From the NCBI GenBank assembly GCA_014706295.1, contig JACSVZ010000001.1:37434318-37498317 (forward strand): a stretch of DNA of 64,000 nucleotides, given 5' to 3'. The position numbers and the translations under genes were made by a program. The notes beneath the pieces were generated by a model. That model searched no databases, had not been told where the DNA came from, and was given only the letters and a program-made list of their open reading frames with translations. Below, piece after piece: positions 32,440 through 44,075 of this stretch; positions within the stretch are counted from its first letter, which is position 1, and each line of letters starts with the position of its first letter. Origin of the DNA: Lycocorax pyrrhopterus obiensis. Its lineage: Eukaryota > Chordata > Aves > Passeriformes > Paradisaeidae.

Positions 32440-33632
32440 ATAGAGCAGTTCAGCTGAAAAGAGCTATAGATATCATCTACCTGGATTTCTGTAACACCTT
32501 TGATTTGGTTCACCTTTGAATTGGAGAGAGATGGGTTTGATGGATGGACTGTTAGAGAGGTGAGGAATTTACTGGGTCATCATGTGTAGCATTATACTCT
32601 GGCTCAATGTCCATGTGGAAACCAGTAACAAAAGTTATCCCTGAAGGGTCTGTACTAGGACCAATACTATTTCATATCTTCATCTGTGACAGACAGTGAG
32701 ATGGAGTGCACCCTCAGAAAGTGTGCAAATGACATTTGTTGTGAATGTGTGTTTTAGGTCACTCAAAGGATAAGCAACCAATCTGAGTAATTTAGTCAAT
32801 TCACTAGAGGAAAACATGCCATCCTGAGGGATCTCGATGGGCTGTATAGTGGTCCAGTATGAACCTCATGAAATTCCAGAAGATCAAGTGCAAGGTCCCA
32901 CACCAGGGTTGGAGAAATCATATTTAGTATCAATACAGACTGGATGATAAATAAATTTAGAGCAGCCCTGTGGAGAAGGACTTGAACTGGCAAATGAAAA
33001 GCTGAACATGAGTCAGCAATGTGTTCCTGCAGGCCAGAAAGCCAATCACAATCTGGGCTGCATAAATGAAAATGTGGTCAGCAGCTGGAGAAAGGGGATT
33101 CTCCCTGCTTCTACTCCACTCTCCTGAGAACCCACCAGGAGTCCTTCATCCAGCTCTGGGGTTCCCAGTACAAGAAAAACATGGATCTGTTAGACCCCAA
33201 GGAGGGCCATGAAAATGATCAGAGGGCTGAAACCTCTCCAGTGAAGAAAGACTGAGAGAGTTGGAATAGTTCCGACTGGAGAAATGAAGGCTCCTGGGAG
33301 ACCTTACTGCAAACTTTCAGTACGTAATGGGGAATTGTAAGAAAGACAGAGAGAGACTTTTTACCAAGTCTGTAGTGAAAAAACAAGAGGCAATGTTTTC
33401 AAACTGAAAGAGAGTAGATTTAGATTTTTTACAATGAGGATGGTGAGACAGTGTAAGGGGTTGTCCAGAGAAGCTGTGGATGTCTCGTCGTTGGAAGTGT
33501 TCAAGGTCAGTATAGATGGGACTGTAAGCACCTTGATCTAGTGAAAGATGTCCTTGTCAGGGGAAAGGAAGTTGGACTTCATGATCTTCAATGATCCCTT
33601 CTAGCACATACCATTCTGCAGTGCTATGATTT
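32440..33632 (+). mobile_element. CR1 LINE, 5'-truncated, with mutated RT active site
   Basis: It starts in the reverse-transcriptase region (GAGCTATAGATATCATCTACCTGGATTTCTGTAA, corresponding to the YLDFC..FD block) and runs to an octamer-like end at about 33632. The aspartate of LDFC is kept. The second active-site box, normally FADD, reads Cys-Ala-Asn-Asp at 32722-32733, so a catalytic aspartate is lost. A small insertion follows this box, and frames are broken repeatedly afterwards. The 3' end keeps GGACTTCATGATCTTCAATGATCCCTTCTAG. At about 1.2 kb it is the longest continuous plus-strand CR1 here. Confidence 0.9.
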
Positions 33633-36600
33633 CTGTCCATCTGTTTTATAGTTTAATCCAATTTAATATTTGACTCTTCCTTGTTATTTCATGTCCTTGC
33701 CCACCTCTTGTAATTTTAATTTCTCTGTTGTTAAAACCCCTTTTTGTTTCCTGTGTCTGTTTTAGATGGGCTAGAAAAACAGCTAGTACTTTATTATTTT
33801 AGTCGGTTGTTCAATTCACTGGAATAACATAAGGAAGTATGTCTTACTGAGATCTGGACATCATAATCTGGGCTCAGAATTGGAGTAAACAGGTACACTG
33901 CTACTGAACCAGAACTGCTTCCAGCCACCTTGGATCAATCTGCACCTGTTCATGAAAATATGCCCTATGATTATTTGCAGGAAGAAGTCAAGGGTCTTTA
34001 CATGGTCACTTTTCTCAACTTGTGAACCCTGGTTCTGGTTCTCCTGGTGAGATAGTTGTGATGAGAAGAGGTTTTTAAGGAAGCAAATTCACATTCCAAA
34101 ACTCTTCATAGGCTCTCAACCAGCACTGTCTTGCTAAACCTGCTAAACCTTCTAAACCTTAGATTATTAATAGTTTAGTGTATAAAATAGGTTTCAGAAT
34201 AGACTTCCCAGTGCCTCCTTTTTCCTTTCAGTCCTAAGATATCCTTATTGTCCACACTAAAGCACCAGTAATTATTCCAGTACTTATTTCTCCTTCTGTC
34301 CAAGGGACTGTAAATATAACAGGATTGTGACTCCTGCAAGTAGCCACTTGAATAAGCATGTGATCACCACACTTTACGTTCAGTTTTACCCCAAAATGTA
34401 TCTGCTCATAATGTCCTCTGTTAAAGGTCTCAGGAACAGCAATCACTGCCTTGGCATGTGGGAAAACTGTATTTTGATATAATTTTATTAACTGTTAGAG
34501 GGGTTTTTTACGTGATTTGTTATTATTTCCTGCATTATCATTGTCTCCTCCTCCTTACGACTTTTCACAGATTTGTTGACATTTCACATATTGACTATTA
34601 CTTCCTAAAACCCTGCCTGCATCCCTGTAATATCTCCTGTCACTTATAATTCCTGAAATTCCTGCTCCTGTCCTTAATCTTTCTCGCTCCAACTGCGTTT
34701 TCATTTGGAGCTCTCCATGTGTTCTCTGATTTCAGGTAAAAGCTGCCTCTGTTTCCCTCTTTACATCTAGTTGTTTTTCATAATTTTTTATGAGTAATTT
34801 CTATTTCAGAATCTGGGCTTTGCATTCTTGTTTCACTTTTAAGATTGACCTGTCTACTTTGAGTTGCAAGGATGTTGATGTTTTACTGAAAGATCAAAGG
34901 AACAGACAAAATTTAAATACATTAAAGTGAGAGAGGACTCATGATAGAAAAACATACCAAAGAAGCCGGAGGTTGAAATCTGACTCTACAAATGTTAGAT
35001 TAGAAACAAAATAAAGAAGCTTGCATGACTTTTTCTAGACAGTTCTGTAGGAAAAATTTTAAATCCACATTGGGGAAAGTAGGTGGGGGGAGATTTGGCT
35101 GAAGTAAACGTTTCTCAAAGTATTTAATTGAGTGGAAAATCCAGGAGCCTGTCAAATCTGTTTTAATCAAAAAACTTCAGCCAGGCCTAATAATTAGCTA
35201 CCAGAGCAAATTAAAAATACTGCAGTCTCCCCCATTAGAACTTTTAAATGAAAGACTGGGCATGTCCACTAAGGCTGACTGATGCTTCTGCTAACTCATG
35301 CAGGTGATAATAAGAATGTTTTGCTGAACTCCTCTTATGGAAGCAGTCAAGCTAAGTGATTAAAAGTCTTTTCACCTTGAAAAATGCTAAAGATATTTTG
35401 GTTATAATATTTTGTTTATATGTGTGCTGTTATCTTTTGTTTGTTTCTTTGTTTCAGCTTTGTTTCTATGTCTTGGTACTCTGGAGATATGAATTTGATC
35501 TACTTTCTAAACACTTTAGAGGGTTCACTTGCCATCAGTGTAAATATTTTCAGCTGCTCATTTTAGCCATCCATCCAAAAGCAGGAGCTGATGATATCTC
35601 TTACTGATGTCCTGTTCCTATTTAGAAATTGCCATCAAAACAGGCACAAATGCTAAATCTTTCTTAAAAGTAAAAAAATTAACAAAAAATATCTTTTGAA
35701 ATAATTTCAGAACATTAATTGGCTTTACTTTTATTAAAAAAAAAAAAATTGAAAGGAAGCAGAAGAAATAGTTTATCATGAATTAATTGGTGTAGTGGTT
35801 CCTTTCAGGGCAATTTCAAGGAGAAAACAAATATCCTGCAAGCTAAGAAAAGTGTCCGAAAATCATTACATAGTAGAATTAAACATAGCCTTCAGACATT
35901 ATGAAAGAAGAGACTTTTTAGAGCTGTCTAGTTTGTCTTCAAGCTGGCATCACTCCACTAGCACCAAACAGTTCTGCAGTGGGAAAGATTGTCCCTGTTC
36001 TTTTCTTGATGGTCAGCTGTTCTTTCCAAAGGAGTTAAAGAGGTTCCTGCCCCTTCCTTGTTCCTCCCAAAACGTGAGAAATAAACGACACAGTTCATAC
36101 AGTATGCGGACAGAAAAGAGTTGATTCAGAAGAAAGTAATTACCTCCTGTCCTTTGTGAATTACGAATATGTCTCCCTGGAGGTATTCTGTAATAATTGA
36201 TTAAGCTTTGGGTAAAAAATGTTGCTAAAGAATTTACATGTTCAATGAAAGTCCTGTTGCTACATGTCCAGCATGAGTTACATAATTCATAGTTATGAAT
36301 ATGTAGAAATCTTGCAGCAGACAGCTACCAAAACCACCATTTTTGTCCACTGAAAATCCTATTTATATTGTTACAAAAGGGATATGACTTTTATTCACCT
36401 CTGATTTTACTAGTTAGAAGTGTGAAGTATCACCTTTTTCCTAAGTGGTAGTTATAAATTTCCATACTCCTTCTCAATTCACCCAACATTTTTCACTATT
36501 GTTCTCCTCCCTATTTCTGTTCATCAGAAGGAAATCAAAGCATGATAAAAAAAATTATAAATCCAATATACAGTATGATTTATAGTTCAGAAACAAACAT

Positions 36601-37437
36601 GCATGAATTAAAGTGGACTAAGCTTATTTCAGAAATATGTAACTCCCAGGAAACATCATAACTGTATTTTTCATATACAAAACTTTCAAGAGTATCTCTT
36701 TTCTTTAAAAAAAACAAAGGCGCATATTTTCCAGTATTCTATTTATTTATCTGGGGTTGGAAAATACCTTTCTATTAGAAACGGTTTAGGTATAAAACTT
36801 TCAGTCGTCTCCCCTTTTGGATGCTATCCTTCCAAATTGTAGTTATTTCTAACACATTCCACTCTTTTCCTCCACAGGACCTTGTATAATTAAGCCTCTT
36901 TGCTTGAAGGTATATATATTTTTTTTTTGTTCCTGTGTCTCCAGATAACAGTTTTGTTCTCAACAAGCTTGATAATCAAAAGATAAGACTGTGATGGTTT
37001 TCTCTGAGAAGGGAGGATAGAATTGTCTGGTTGAGCAGTGCTTGATTTTCAAAAAACTGTGACTTCTAGGCTTACCTAATTAGACCCGTTTTTTTCATTG
37101 AAGTCTTTAATTTTCCCCTGTTAAATGTGACCCATTTCTGTTTTGATTGAATAAAATAATCTTCACGATGAAAGAATGTCCTATAATAGGGATTATATGA
37201 AATGAGACTAATATCAGATAATATGCTCTATGGGAATTGCAAAAGGCAGCACAGAAATCTTGAGGATCATATAGGCTTTTATCCAGCAATAATAAACTAT
37301 ACTGCACTCTGGTGAAACACAAAAACATGGCTATCAATGAAAATGTCTTTTGTACAACCCATATAAAAATTGTAACCAATATTGAATGTCAATTATCAAA
37401 ACAGTTTTGAGTAATAAAGGCAGAATTAGGGAAAAAA
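33633..37437. other. Unique AT-rich DNA
   Basis: A triplicated 9-10 bp unit (GCTAAACCT-like) lies at 34132-34160, and an A12-type run lies near 35738. The 109-codon frame at 35795-36124(+) and the 83-codon frame at 35356-35607(+) match nothing I recognise. No mobile element is seen. Confidence 0.6.
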
Positions 37438-38170
37438 ATAGGTCCTGTTCTTGGGTCACAACAACCCCTTGGAGCGCTACCGGCTGGGGGCAGAGCAGCT
37501 GGAAAGCGACCCAGAAAAAAAGGACCTGGGGATGCTGGGCAACAGTGTCTGAACATGAGCCAGTGTGTGCCCAGGTGGCCAAGAAGACCAATGGCATCCT
37601 GGCCTTTATCACCAGTAGTGTGGCCAGAAGGACCAGGGCAGTGATTGTACCCTTGTACTTGGCACTGGTGAGGCCGCACCTCAAATCCTGTGTCCAGTTC
37701 TGGGTCTCTTGCTACAAGAAAGACATTGAAATGCTGGAGTGAATCCAGAGAAGGACAGCAGAGCTGGTGAAGGGTTTGAAGGGGGTGTTTAACCTGGGGG
37801 AAAGAAGGCATGGGATAAGAAAGCTCGGGGTGACCTTATCACTCTCTGCAGCAACCTGCAAGGAGGTTGTAGCAAGGTGGGGGTCAGTCTCTTCTCCCAG
37901 GCATCCAGTGATAGGATAAGAGGAAATTACCTCAAACTGTGCCAGGGGAGGTTCAGGTTCAGGTTAGATATCAGGAAGAATTTCTTCACTGAAAGGGTTG
38001 TGAATCATTGCAATGGACTACCTGGGGAAGTGGTGGAGTCACTATCCCTGGAAGCATTCAAAAAATTATTGGATATGGTACTTTGCTGCTAAGGTTTACC
38101 TGACAAGGTGGCAGTTCATCAAAGGTTGGATTTTGGAGGTCATTTCCAACCTTAATGTGTCTATGATTCT
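37438..38170 (+). mobile_element. CR1 LINE, second 3'-end type, 5'-truncated
   Basis: It starts GGTCCTGTTCTTGGGTCACAACAACCCC and passes GCTACCGGCTGGGGGCAGAG, GAACATGAGCCAGTGTGTGCCCAGGTGGCCAAGAAG, a collapsed stretch around 37765-37810, AGGAGGTTGTAGCAAGGTGG and GGTTAGATATCAGGAAGAATTTCTTCACTGAAAGGGTTGT. It ends in GGTCATTTCCAACCTTAATGTGTCTATGATTCT. The GGTTGTAGC..GGTGGG..TCTCTTCTCCCA block marks this as the CR1 type also present at 14367-16445 and 42695-44075. Confidence 0.92.
37877..38092 (+). pseudogene. CR1 ORF2 extreme C-terminus
   Basis: A 71-codon frame contains [34 protein letters not shown] and [19 protein letters not shown], the last part of ORF2 before its stop. A preceding frame at about 37553-37742 carries the upstream part ([29 protein letters not shown]), but the two are separated by stops and a deletion. 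It is a decayed copy. Confidence 0.85.
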
Positions 38171-41100
38171 AAAAGAAAAACAATATTAAAGGAATCCATG
38201 TGAATCTAAGAATGGTCATATTTGAAAGCAAGCATTGATAATCTCTTTATTGATATAAACAATATTTTGGAAATGCAGGAATGATCCTAACAATCATTTT
38301 GCACATAGCTCTTTATATTGTACTAGTTGTATTAGATGTAGTATAAACATTTTGTAGTCTCACGTGACTGGAAGAGATCCAGTCCTTTGTGCCTTCACAT
38401 TATAGAAAAAGCATAAATGATATAAAAATACACCTCCCATGAAAATATAAAGCAGCCTGCCTCTGCTCAGTAGTTTTGCTCATTGCTCCTATTGGAGGCT
38501 GCTCTAGAACTAATGGCTGTGAATGGGATGCCCAGGAGCCCTTTTGAGTTTCTGCCTTATGCATGTCAAATCTCAAACTGTCTCACATAAAACCTCCTGC
38601 TCCATTGCTGCTGCTTAGACACTTCATGCTCCTCCTCCCTTTTTTACGTGTGGGTTTAGTTTTTTTTTCAGAATAGCATCAATCTTGAGTCTCCACTCGA
38701 AAAGAGAAAACAGACCTCCAATTACTTTATCTATTTAAGTTTCTTTTCAGTGACATTTCTCTCCAACAATGTGGACTATGGCATGAGTTCCTTTTGTTCT
38801 TTTGAGTGCAATGGGACTCAAAAAGTCAATTCACTTACTACCTAACACTGGAGGTATGCAAATAACATTTCAAACAATCTTTTAAAAATTTCCCAGAATA
38901 GACTAAAATCTGGTCTTGACAAAGTTCATTGAAAATCATCATACCCTAAGTATCTCTTTATCTAACATCTTTAATGGGTTTGATCTATCACCCAATTTAT
39001 TACAAGCATACTTCACAGACAAGTAAACATGATGCTTCCAAAACATTGCAGTATTTTACAGAGAAGGAAAAACTTTGGACCTGTGACAGTATTTTGTATA
39101 ATAACCTATTTATAGGGGAACCTTACAAGGCAATTCTCTTCAAGGTGCTCTTTACCCAAAGGAAGACTCCTGGAGTTTAAATCTTCACATTCTTCTCAAC
39201 AATATTTTATAAAAATATTAACTCAGATCAATTTATGCCATCAGGAAAAAGCTTCTCAGATGGGAGTAGTGTGGAATGAAAACGCCCCTCTGCAGTCTTG
39301 TATACAAACCTATATTGTCTTCTCACTCTCAAAAATGAAAAATAAAATCTGTTTCCTTCAGGCTGTATGCCTTTAAATCTTAGTCTTCAAGCATTCCTAT
39401 TTCACAGGCCAGACAGCTGGAGAGAGCAGTCTAACAGGAGCGATGAAGAGGGCTAAGTCAATCAAGTACTTGTTGGTGACTATAGATCAGCACCCATACT
39501 TTCCTGCATGGCTCTATTTCTTGACAATTCTGCCACTAACTGAACTGTCTCTTTTTATAAAATGAATGCCCCCTAGCCAAGAAGCAACTTTGCTGCATTA
39601 TTAGAGGCATCAGAAAATTCCTTATATTCTTGTTAATTTCCACTGATTGACCAAATTCCAGTAAATAAAAATTACCCTTATTTAATTTTTCCCTCCTCTG
39701 GTCCAGTGGTTTCTCTCACACAATAAAATTCAGCTATAATATGTGCAAAAATTCTATCTTGTCACTTAAACTCTTTCTGACAAATTCTTAATGAGTTTTT
39801 ATCTTTGCCCCATTAATTATCACAGTCTCTATTTGAGAATAGATAGTGATGTTGATGTGAAAAAATCTAGACTATTAAAGAAGAAGTCCAATTTGAAATC
39901 CACGGTCATGGTGAACTTTTATAAGCTCAGTGTGCCTCAAATCATGATTACTGTTTGTCACAAGTAGCCAAGTAGAAGAATGGGGTACTGTGCTTCTTAT
40001 TTCTTTAATAAAGAAAACAAAAGTAGTGTTAAGACCTCTCAGATTTGTGGTATGAAAATGGTAAAAATGAAGAAGCTTCATGATCTAGAGTAGTAGTGTC
40101 TCTTTATAAAGAAAATAGTGTAAACATTTCAATAGGGGAAGGATCATTTGAATTCAGCAATCTGTTATATAGTAGCACATGCAAAGCCACTGGCAAATGT
40201 AATGAAAACAGCAGGTCAGGAAAATTTAGTGAAAGCTATGAAAGTATTTAAACTGACACATTTAGATGGTTTATGTACTTCTTTAGGATAAGTGTGTGAT
40301 ACAAATAGTGCTAATGGAAACGTAAATCTTCTTTTTACATGCTAATTTCACTCTGAAGCAAACTCATATAAAACTTTGAGAAACAGTGGTGCTACACAGT
40401 ATACACCAACTAGCAAATACTTTTACTGCACAGCAGTCATCTTCATACTCTAGCTAATTCTGCAATTAAAAATCAGTCACACAAAAATAATGTTGAATAA
40501 TGTCTTCCAATCCAAGTGTTGCCACATGTATTCTCTACAGGAACTCTGTAGCTCTGTGGTCAGAAAATGCTGTAATGATATGTTCATATTAAACACAAAT
40601 GTCAATGCTTCAAAGAATTGTTGCCCATTTCTGTTGCAGCATTGATGTGTCACCAATAAGTAAAGGATTTTTTTAGAAAAAGGATATAAAAAATAATCAA
40701 AGCAGGTTTTTTACTCTGAAACGCATGGTGACGACAATGAAGAAATGGTCACGAAGATAATTATTTCAATATAAAACTCGTCTTCATATAACTTCCTTCA
40801 CTGATTTCTTTCTTACCTCAAGATAAAATGAAAAATAGAAAAATGAAAAGTGATAAAATAACTCCCCCACCTCAGATAGGTTTATCTCTAGGTCTGGGTT
40901 TAATTCCAGTAATACTTGGTATTCAGATCTCCTTATTATAAAGCAGAAAATTAGAGATTTATTTAGAAAACATCTCCCATCCAGCCATTCCTACATTTGC
41001 CCTTTCTTCAGCATGCCATTCACAACATGTAATAACAGTTATATAAAGAATTATACTGCTTATGACCTGCAAATATCAGGTCTTGCAACTGGATATCTTC

Positions 41101-42694
41101 CTGGTAGTAAATGTTCATGTCATGTCATATTTGGACCTCATGTGCCTGGTTGTAAAGTAAAAAATCAGTTATTTGCACATGTACAATCTTTCCTTATGTT
41201 AAATTCCATTTAATGAAGGATTGTGCAAGAGCTTATTGGTTTTGAAATTTTTATGGATACATACACATATTTATTACAGTTAGTAAGATTTTATTTTTTG
41301 CATTGCTCTGAATTTTCCTTTGTTATTGAGAATGTAATTTTTTAAATTAAAATCTAAAATAGAGCAGGATTTGGTAGGTTTGAGTTTGAGGGGGTAAAAA
41401 TTATTTTTCACAAGCTCTGTGGAAATTAGGTATTTTTAATTTTAGAGGAGCCTTATTGTGCAAAACTCCAATTTTCTACTGAAATTTAAGTGTTGTGGAA
41501 ATTTTCAATTGGTCCAATTGCTTGTGTATTTGAAACACCAATTTTTCTTAGCAAAGTACACATGGAAGAGAACATTTCTCTTTGTACTTCTGTGTCAAAA
41601 CCCTCTGTTCATCCCATTTTCCGATTGTTTTTCTGTTGATTAAAAAATGTAGACTGCACAGTGTCTGTGGAAGAATATTGAGTTCAAGGGAAGGAGTGGG
41701 TCAGCCAGGGGACATTATTCAGTGTTATTAATAGACATTTTATATGGATCTTAGATGTCATACAAAGCTCTGAGTGGAGGCTTTGCATTAGACAGAAAGA
41801 TGGTAGAGACCTTATTCTACCAACAAAACACAGTAGGTATTTTTGTGGTCTCAAGCACTTCCACAATGTAGTGTCTACTAAAGCTGCAGTCAAAAATTCA
41901 AAATATTTTTCTTGATATGTACTTAGATAAGAGAGCCGAGATAATTAAATTACTTGTGTTAAAAGTATGGCATATGGAAAGATGTGGAGCTTCCAGAAAG
42001 TATTAAAACAGATTTGGGATTTTTCTTGTGGTGAACAGGAAATCCACCCCTTCTATTGATATACTAAGGAATGCTTTGAAACACACACAAAAAATGGATA
42101 ATTTAATTAGATATGCTACTGCTAACAGACGTAGAGAAGGGGGGAGAAGCCTTGAAAAAACAGTGTACTAATTAAAAATAACTACATACTACCGAATGGA
42201 AGATATTTATACAAACTTCATTTTTGTTCAGATGCAGCCTTTTAAACACATGTATGTTTAAGTCACTTTTAGGCAGTCAGAACAAAATCTCAGATATTCT
42301 GTGTTAACCGGACATGAGACAGATTTACATAAGTGTTATATAATTAGATATCTTGAGGTTAGTCTTAGCAGCTATTAAATATCTCAGACTGTTTTCCTAG
42401 AAAAAAAAGAGGTTTAGGTTTGTCAGCAGAGATGATCTGAATTTTTATTTTACTTTTCATAAGAATCTTTAGAACTAACAGCTTAAATCACTGTTGGATG
42501 CCAATCTCCTCATTATGAAATATGCATTTTAGCTTCAACACAAAACAACATTTAGTGGCTAACATTTATATTCATTAAAGTAAACTGCCAATATTTCAAA
42601 ATAATTTTCATGGTTTTGTTTCATGGTTTTGTTTTGATTGCCTTCAGGATTTAGGATCTTTTTATACTAGTGAGGCAAACTGCAGGTCCTGCAG
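38171..42694. other. Unique AT-rich DNA
   Basis: Only a 13-bp perfect tandem duplication (TTTCATGGTTTTG, 42606-42631) can be named. I see no mobile element, RNA gene or convincing exon in this 4.5 kb. Confidence 0.6.
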
Positions 42695-43340
42695 TTCATA
42701 GAATCATAGCATGGTTAGGGTTGGAGAAGACAATTTAGACCATCGAGTCCAAGCATTAGCCTAGCACTGCCGTGTTTGCCAATAAACCATGTCCCCAGGT
42801 GCCACATCTACATGTAATTTAAATACCTCCAAGGTTGCTGACTCCACCTGGGCAATCTGTTTCAACATTTGAAAATTTTCTCAGGGAAGAAATTTTTTCA
42901 TAATATCCAATCTAAAGTTTCCCTGGTGCAACTTGAGGCAATTTCCTCTTGTCCCGTCACTTGTTGCTTGGCAGAATACCCCACCTCACTGAAACCTCCT
43001 TTCAGGTGGTTGTAGAAAGCCGTAAGGTGTCTTTTTTATACTGAGGCCCAAAACTGAGCACAGGATTCAACATGTGGCCTCACCAGTGCTGAGTACAAGG
43101 GAATGATCATGGCTCTAGGCCTGTTTGCCACACGATTTCTGATGCAGATCAGAATACCATTGGCCTTCTTGGCCACCTGGGCGTGTGCTGGCTCATGTGC
43201 AGTGACTGTTGACCAGCACCCTCAGGTCCTTTTCCATTGGGCAGCTTCCCAGCCACCCTCCGCCCAGCCTGTAGCGCTGTATCGGGTTGTTGTGACCCAG
43301 GTGCAGAATCTGGTATTTGGACTTGTTGAACCTCATACCA

Positions 43341-43428
43341 TTGGCCTCAGCCCATTAATCCAGCCTGTCCAGGTCCCTCTGCAGTTGGCCTCAGCCCATT
43401 AATCCAGCCTGTCCAGGTCTCTCTGCAG
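43341..43428. repeat. 44-bp tandem duplication inside CR1
   Basis: Copies 43341-43384 and 43385-43428 both begin TTGGCCTCAGCCCATTAATC and end TCTGCAG. They differ at one base (CCCTCTG versus CTCTCTG). The sequence is single-copy in the CR1 consensus as I recall it, so the duplication arose after insertion and is young relative to the element. Confidence 0.93.
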
Positions 43429-43584
43429 AGCCTTTCTGCTTTCCAGCAGATCAGCAATCCAGCTCAACTTGGTGTTGTCTCCAAACTGGCTGAGGGTGCC
43501 CTCGATCATCTCATCCAGATCAAAAATAAAAATATTGATGAAATAGGGCTGGCCCCAGTACTGAGCCCTGGGGAACACCACCAA
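43399..43584 (-). pseudogene. CR1 ORF2 reverse-transcriptase fragment
   Basis: The 61-codon frame reads [28 protein letters not shown] and [17 protein letters not shown], matching the palm region around the catalytic box of CR1 reverse transcriptase. The FADD box is FGDN, losing one catalytic aspartate. The frame ends where the 44-bp duplication begins to disturb it. Confidence 0.85.
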
Positions 43585-44075
43585 TGAGCGGCTGCCAGCT
43601 GGATGTAACTCCAGTCACCACCACTCTCTGCGCTCAGCTCCATCCAGCCAGTTTTAACCCAGTGAATGGTGCATCTGTCCCAGCCACAAGCAACCAGTTT
43701 CTCCAAGAGAATGCTATGGGAGATAATGTCAAAATCTTTGCTAAATTCCAGGCCCCATTCACTAAGCAGGCCACCTGGTCATACTATGAGATCAGGCTGG
43801 TCAAGCAGGACCTGTTTTCTCTAAACCCTTGTTGGTGGGGCCTGATCCCCTAGTTGTCATGCACCTACCTGTGATGGCACTCGAGCTGCTCCATGACCTT
43901 TTCCAGCACCAAGGTCAGGATGACAGGCCTGTAGTTCCCTGGATCCTCCTGACCCTTCCTGTAGATGCGTCTCACATTTGCTAAGCTCCAATCAACTGGG
44001 ACCTCTCCAGTGAGCCAGGACTGTTGGTAAATGATGGAAAGTGGTGGGTGAACACTTCCACCAGCTCCTTAAGTA

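Larger units (their letters stand above)
42695..44075 (-). mobile_element. CR1 LINE, 1.4 kb, with RT region, deletion and duplication
   Basis: The tail is at 42695 (TTCATAGAATCATAGCATGG). The copy shows the untranslated block ACCATGTCCCCAGGTGCCACATCTACATG. Near 43030-43045 GGTGTC jumps to ATACTGAGGCCCAAAACTGAGCAC, a deletion of roughly 100-150 bp relative to the recalled consensus. A 44-bp tandem duplication follows at 43341-43428. The reverse-transcriptase region then runs to TGATGGAAAGTGGTGGGTGAACACTTCCACCAGCTCC, where the 5' truncation lies. The active-site box FADD is Phe-Gly-Asp-Asn (43474-43485, minus strand). Confidence 0.92.

Noticed and set aside
35795..36124. 109-codon plus-strand frame followed by AATAAA near 36079
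   Set aside because: The frame runs over the AATAAA, has no known domain and no splice context; AATAAA is common in AT-rich DNA.
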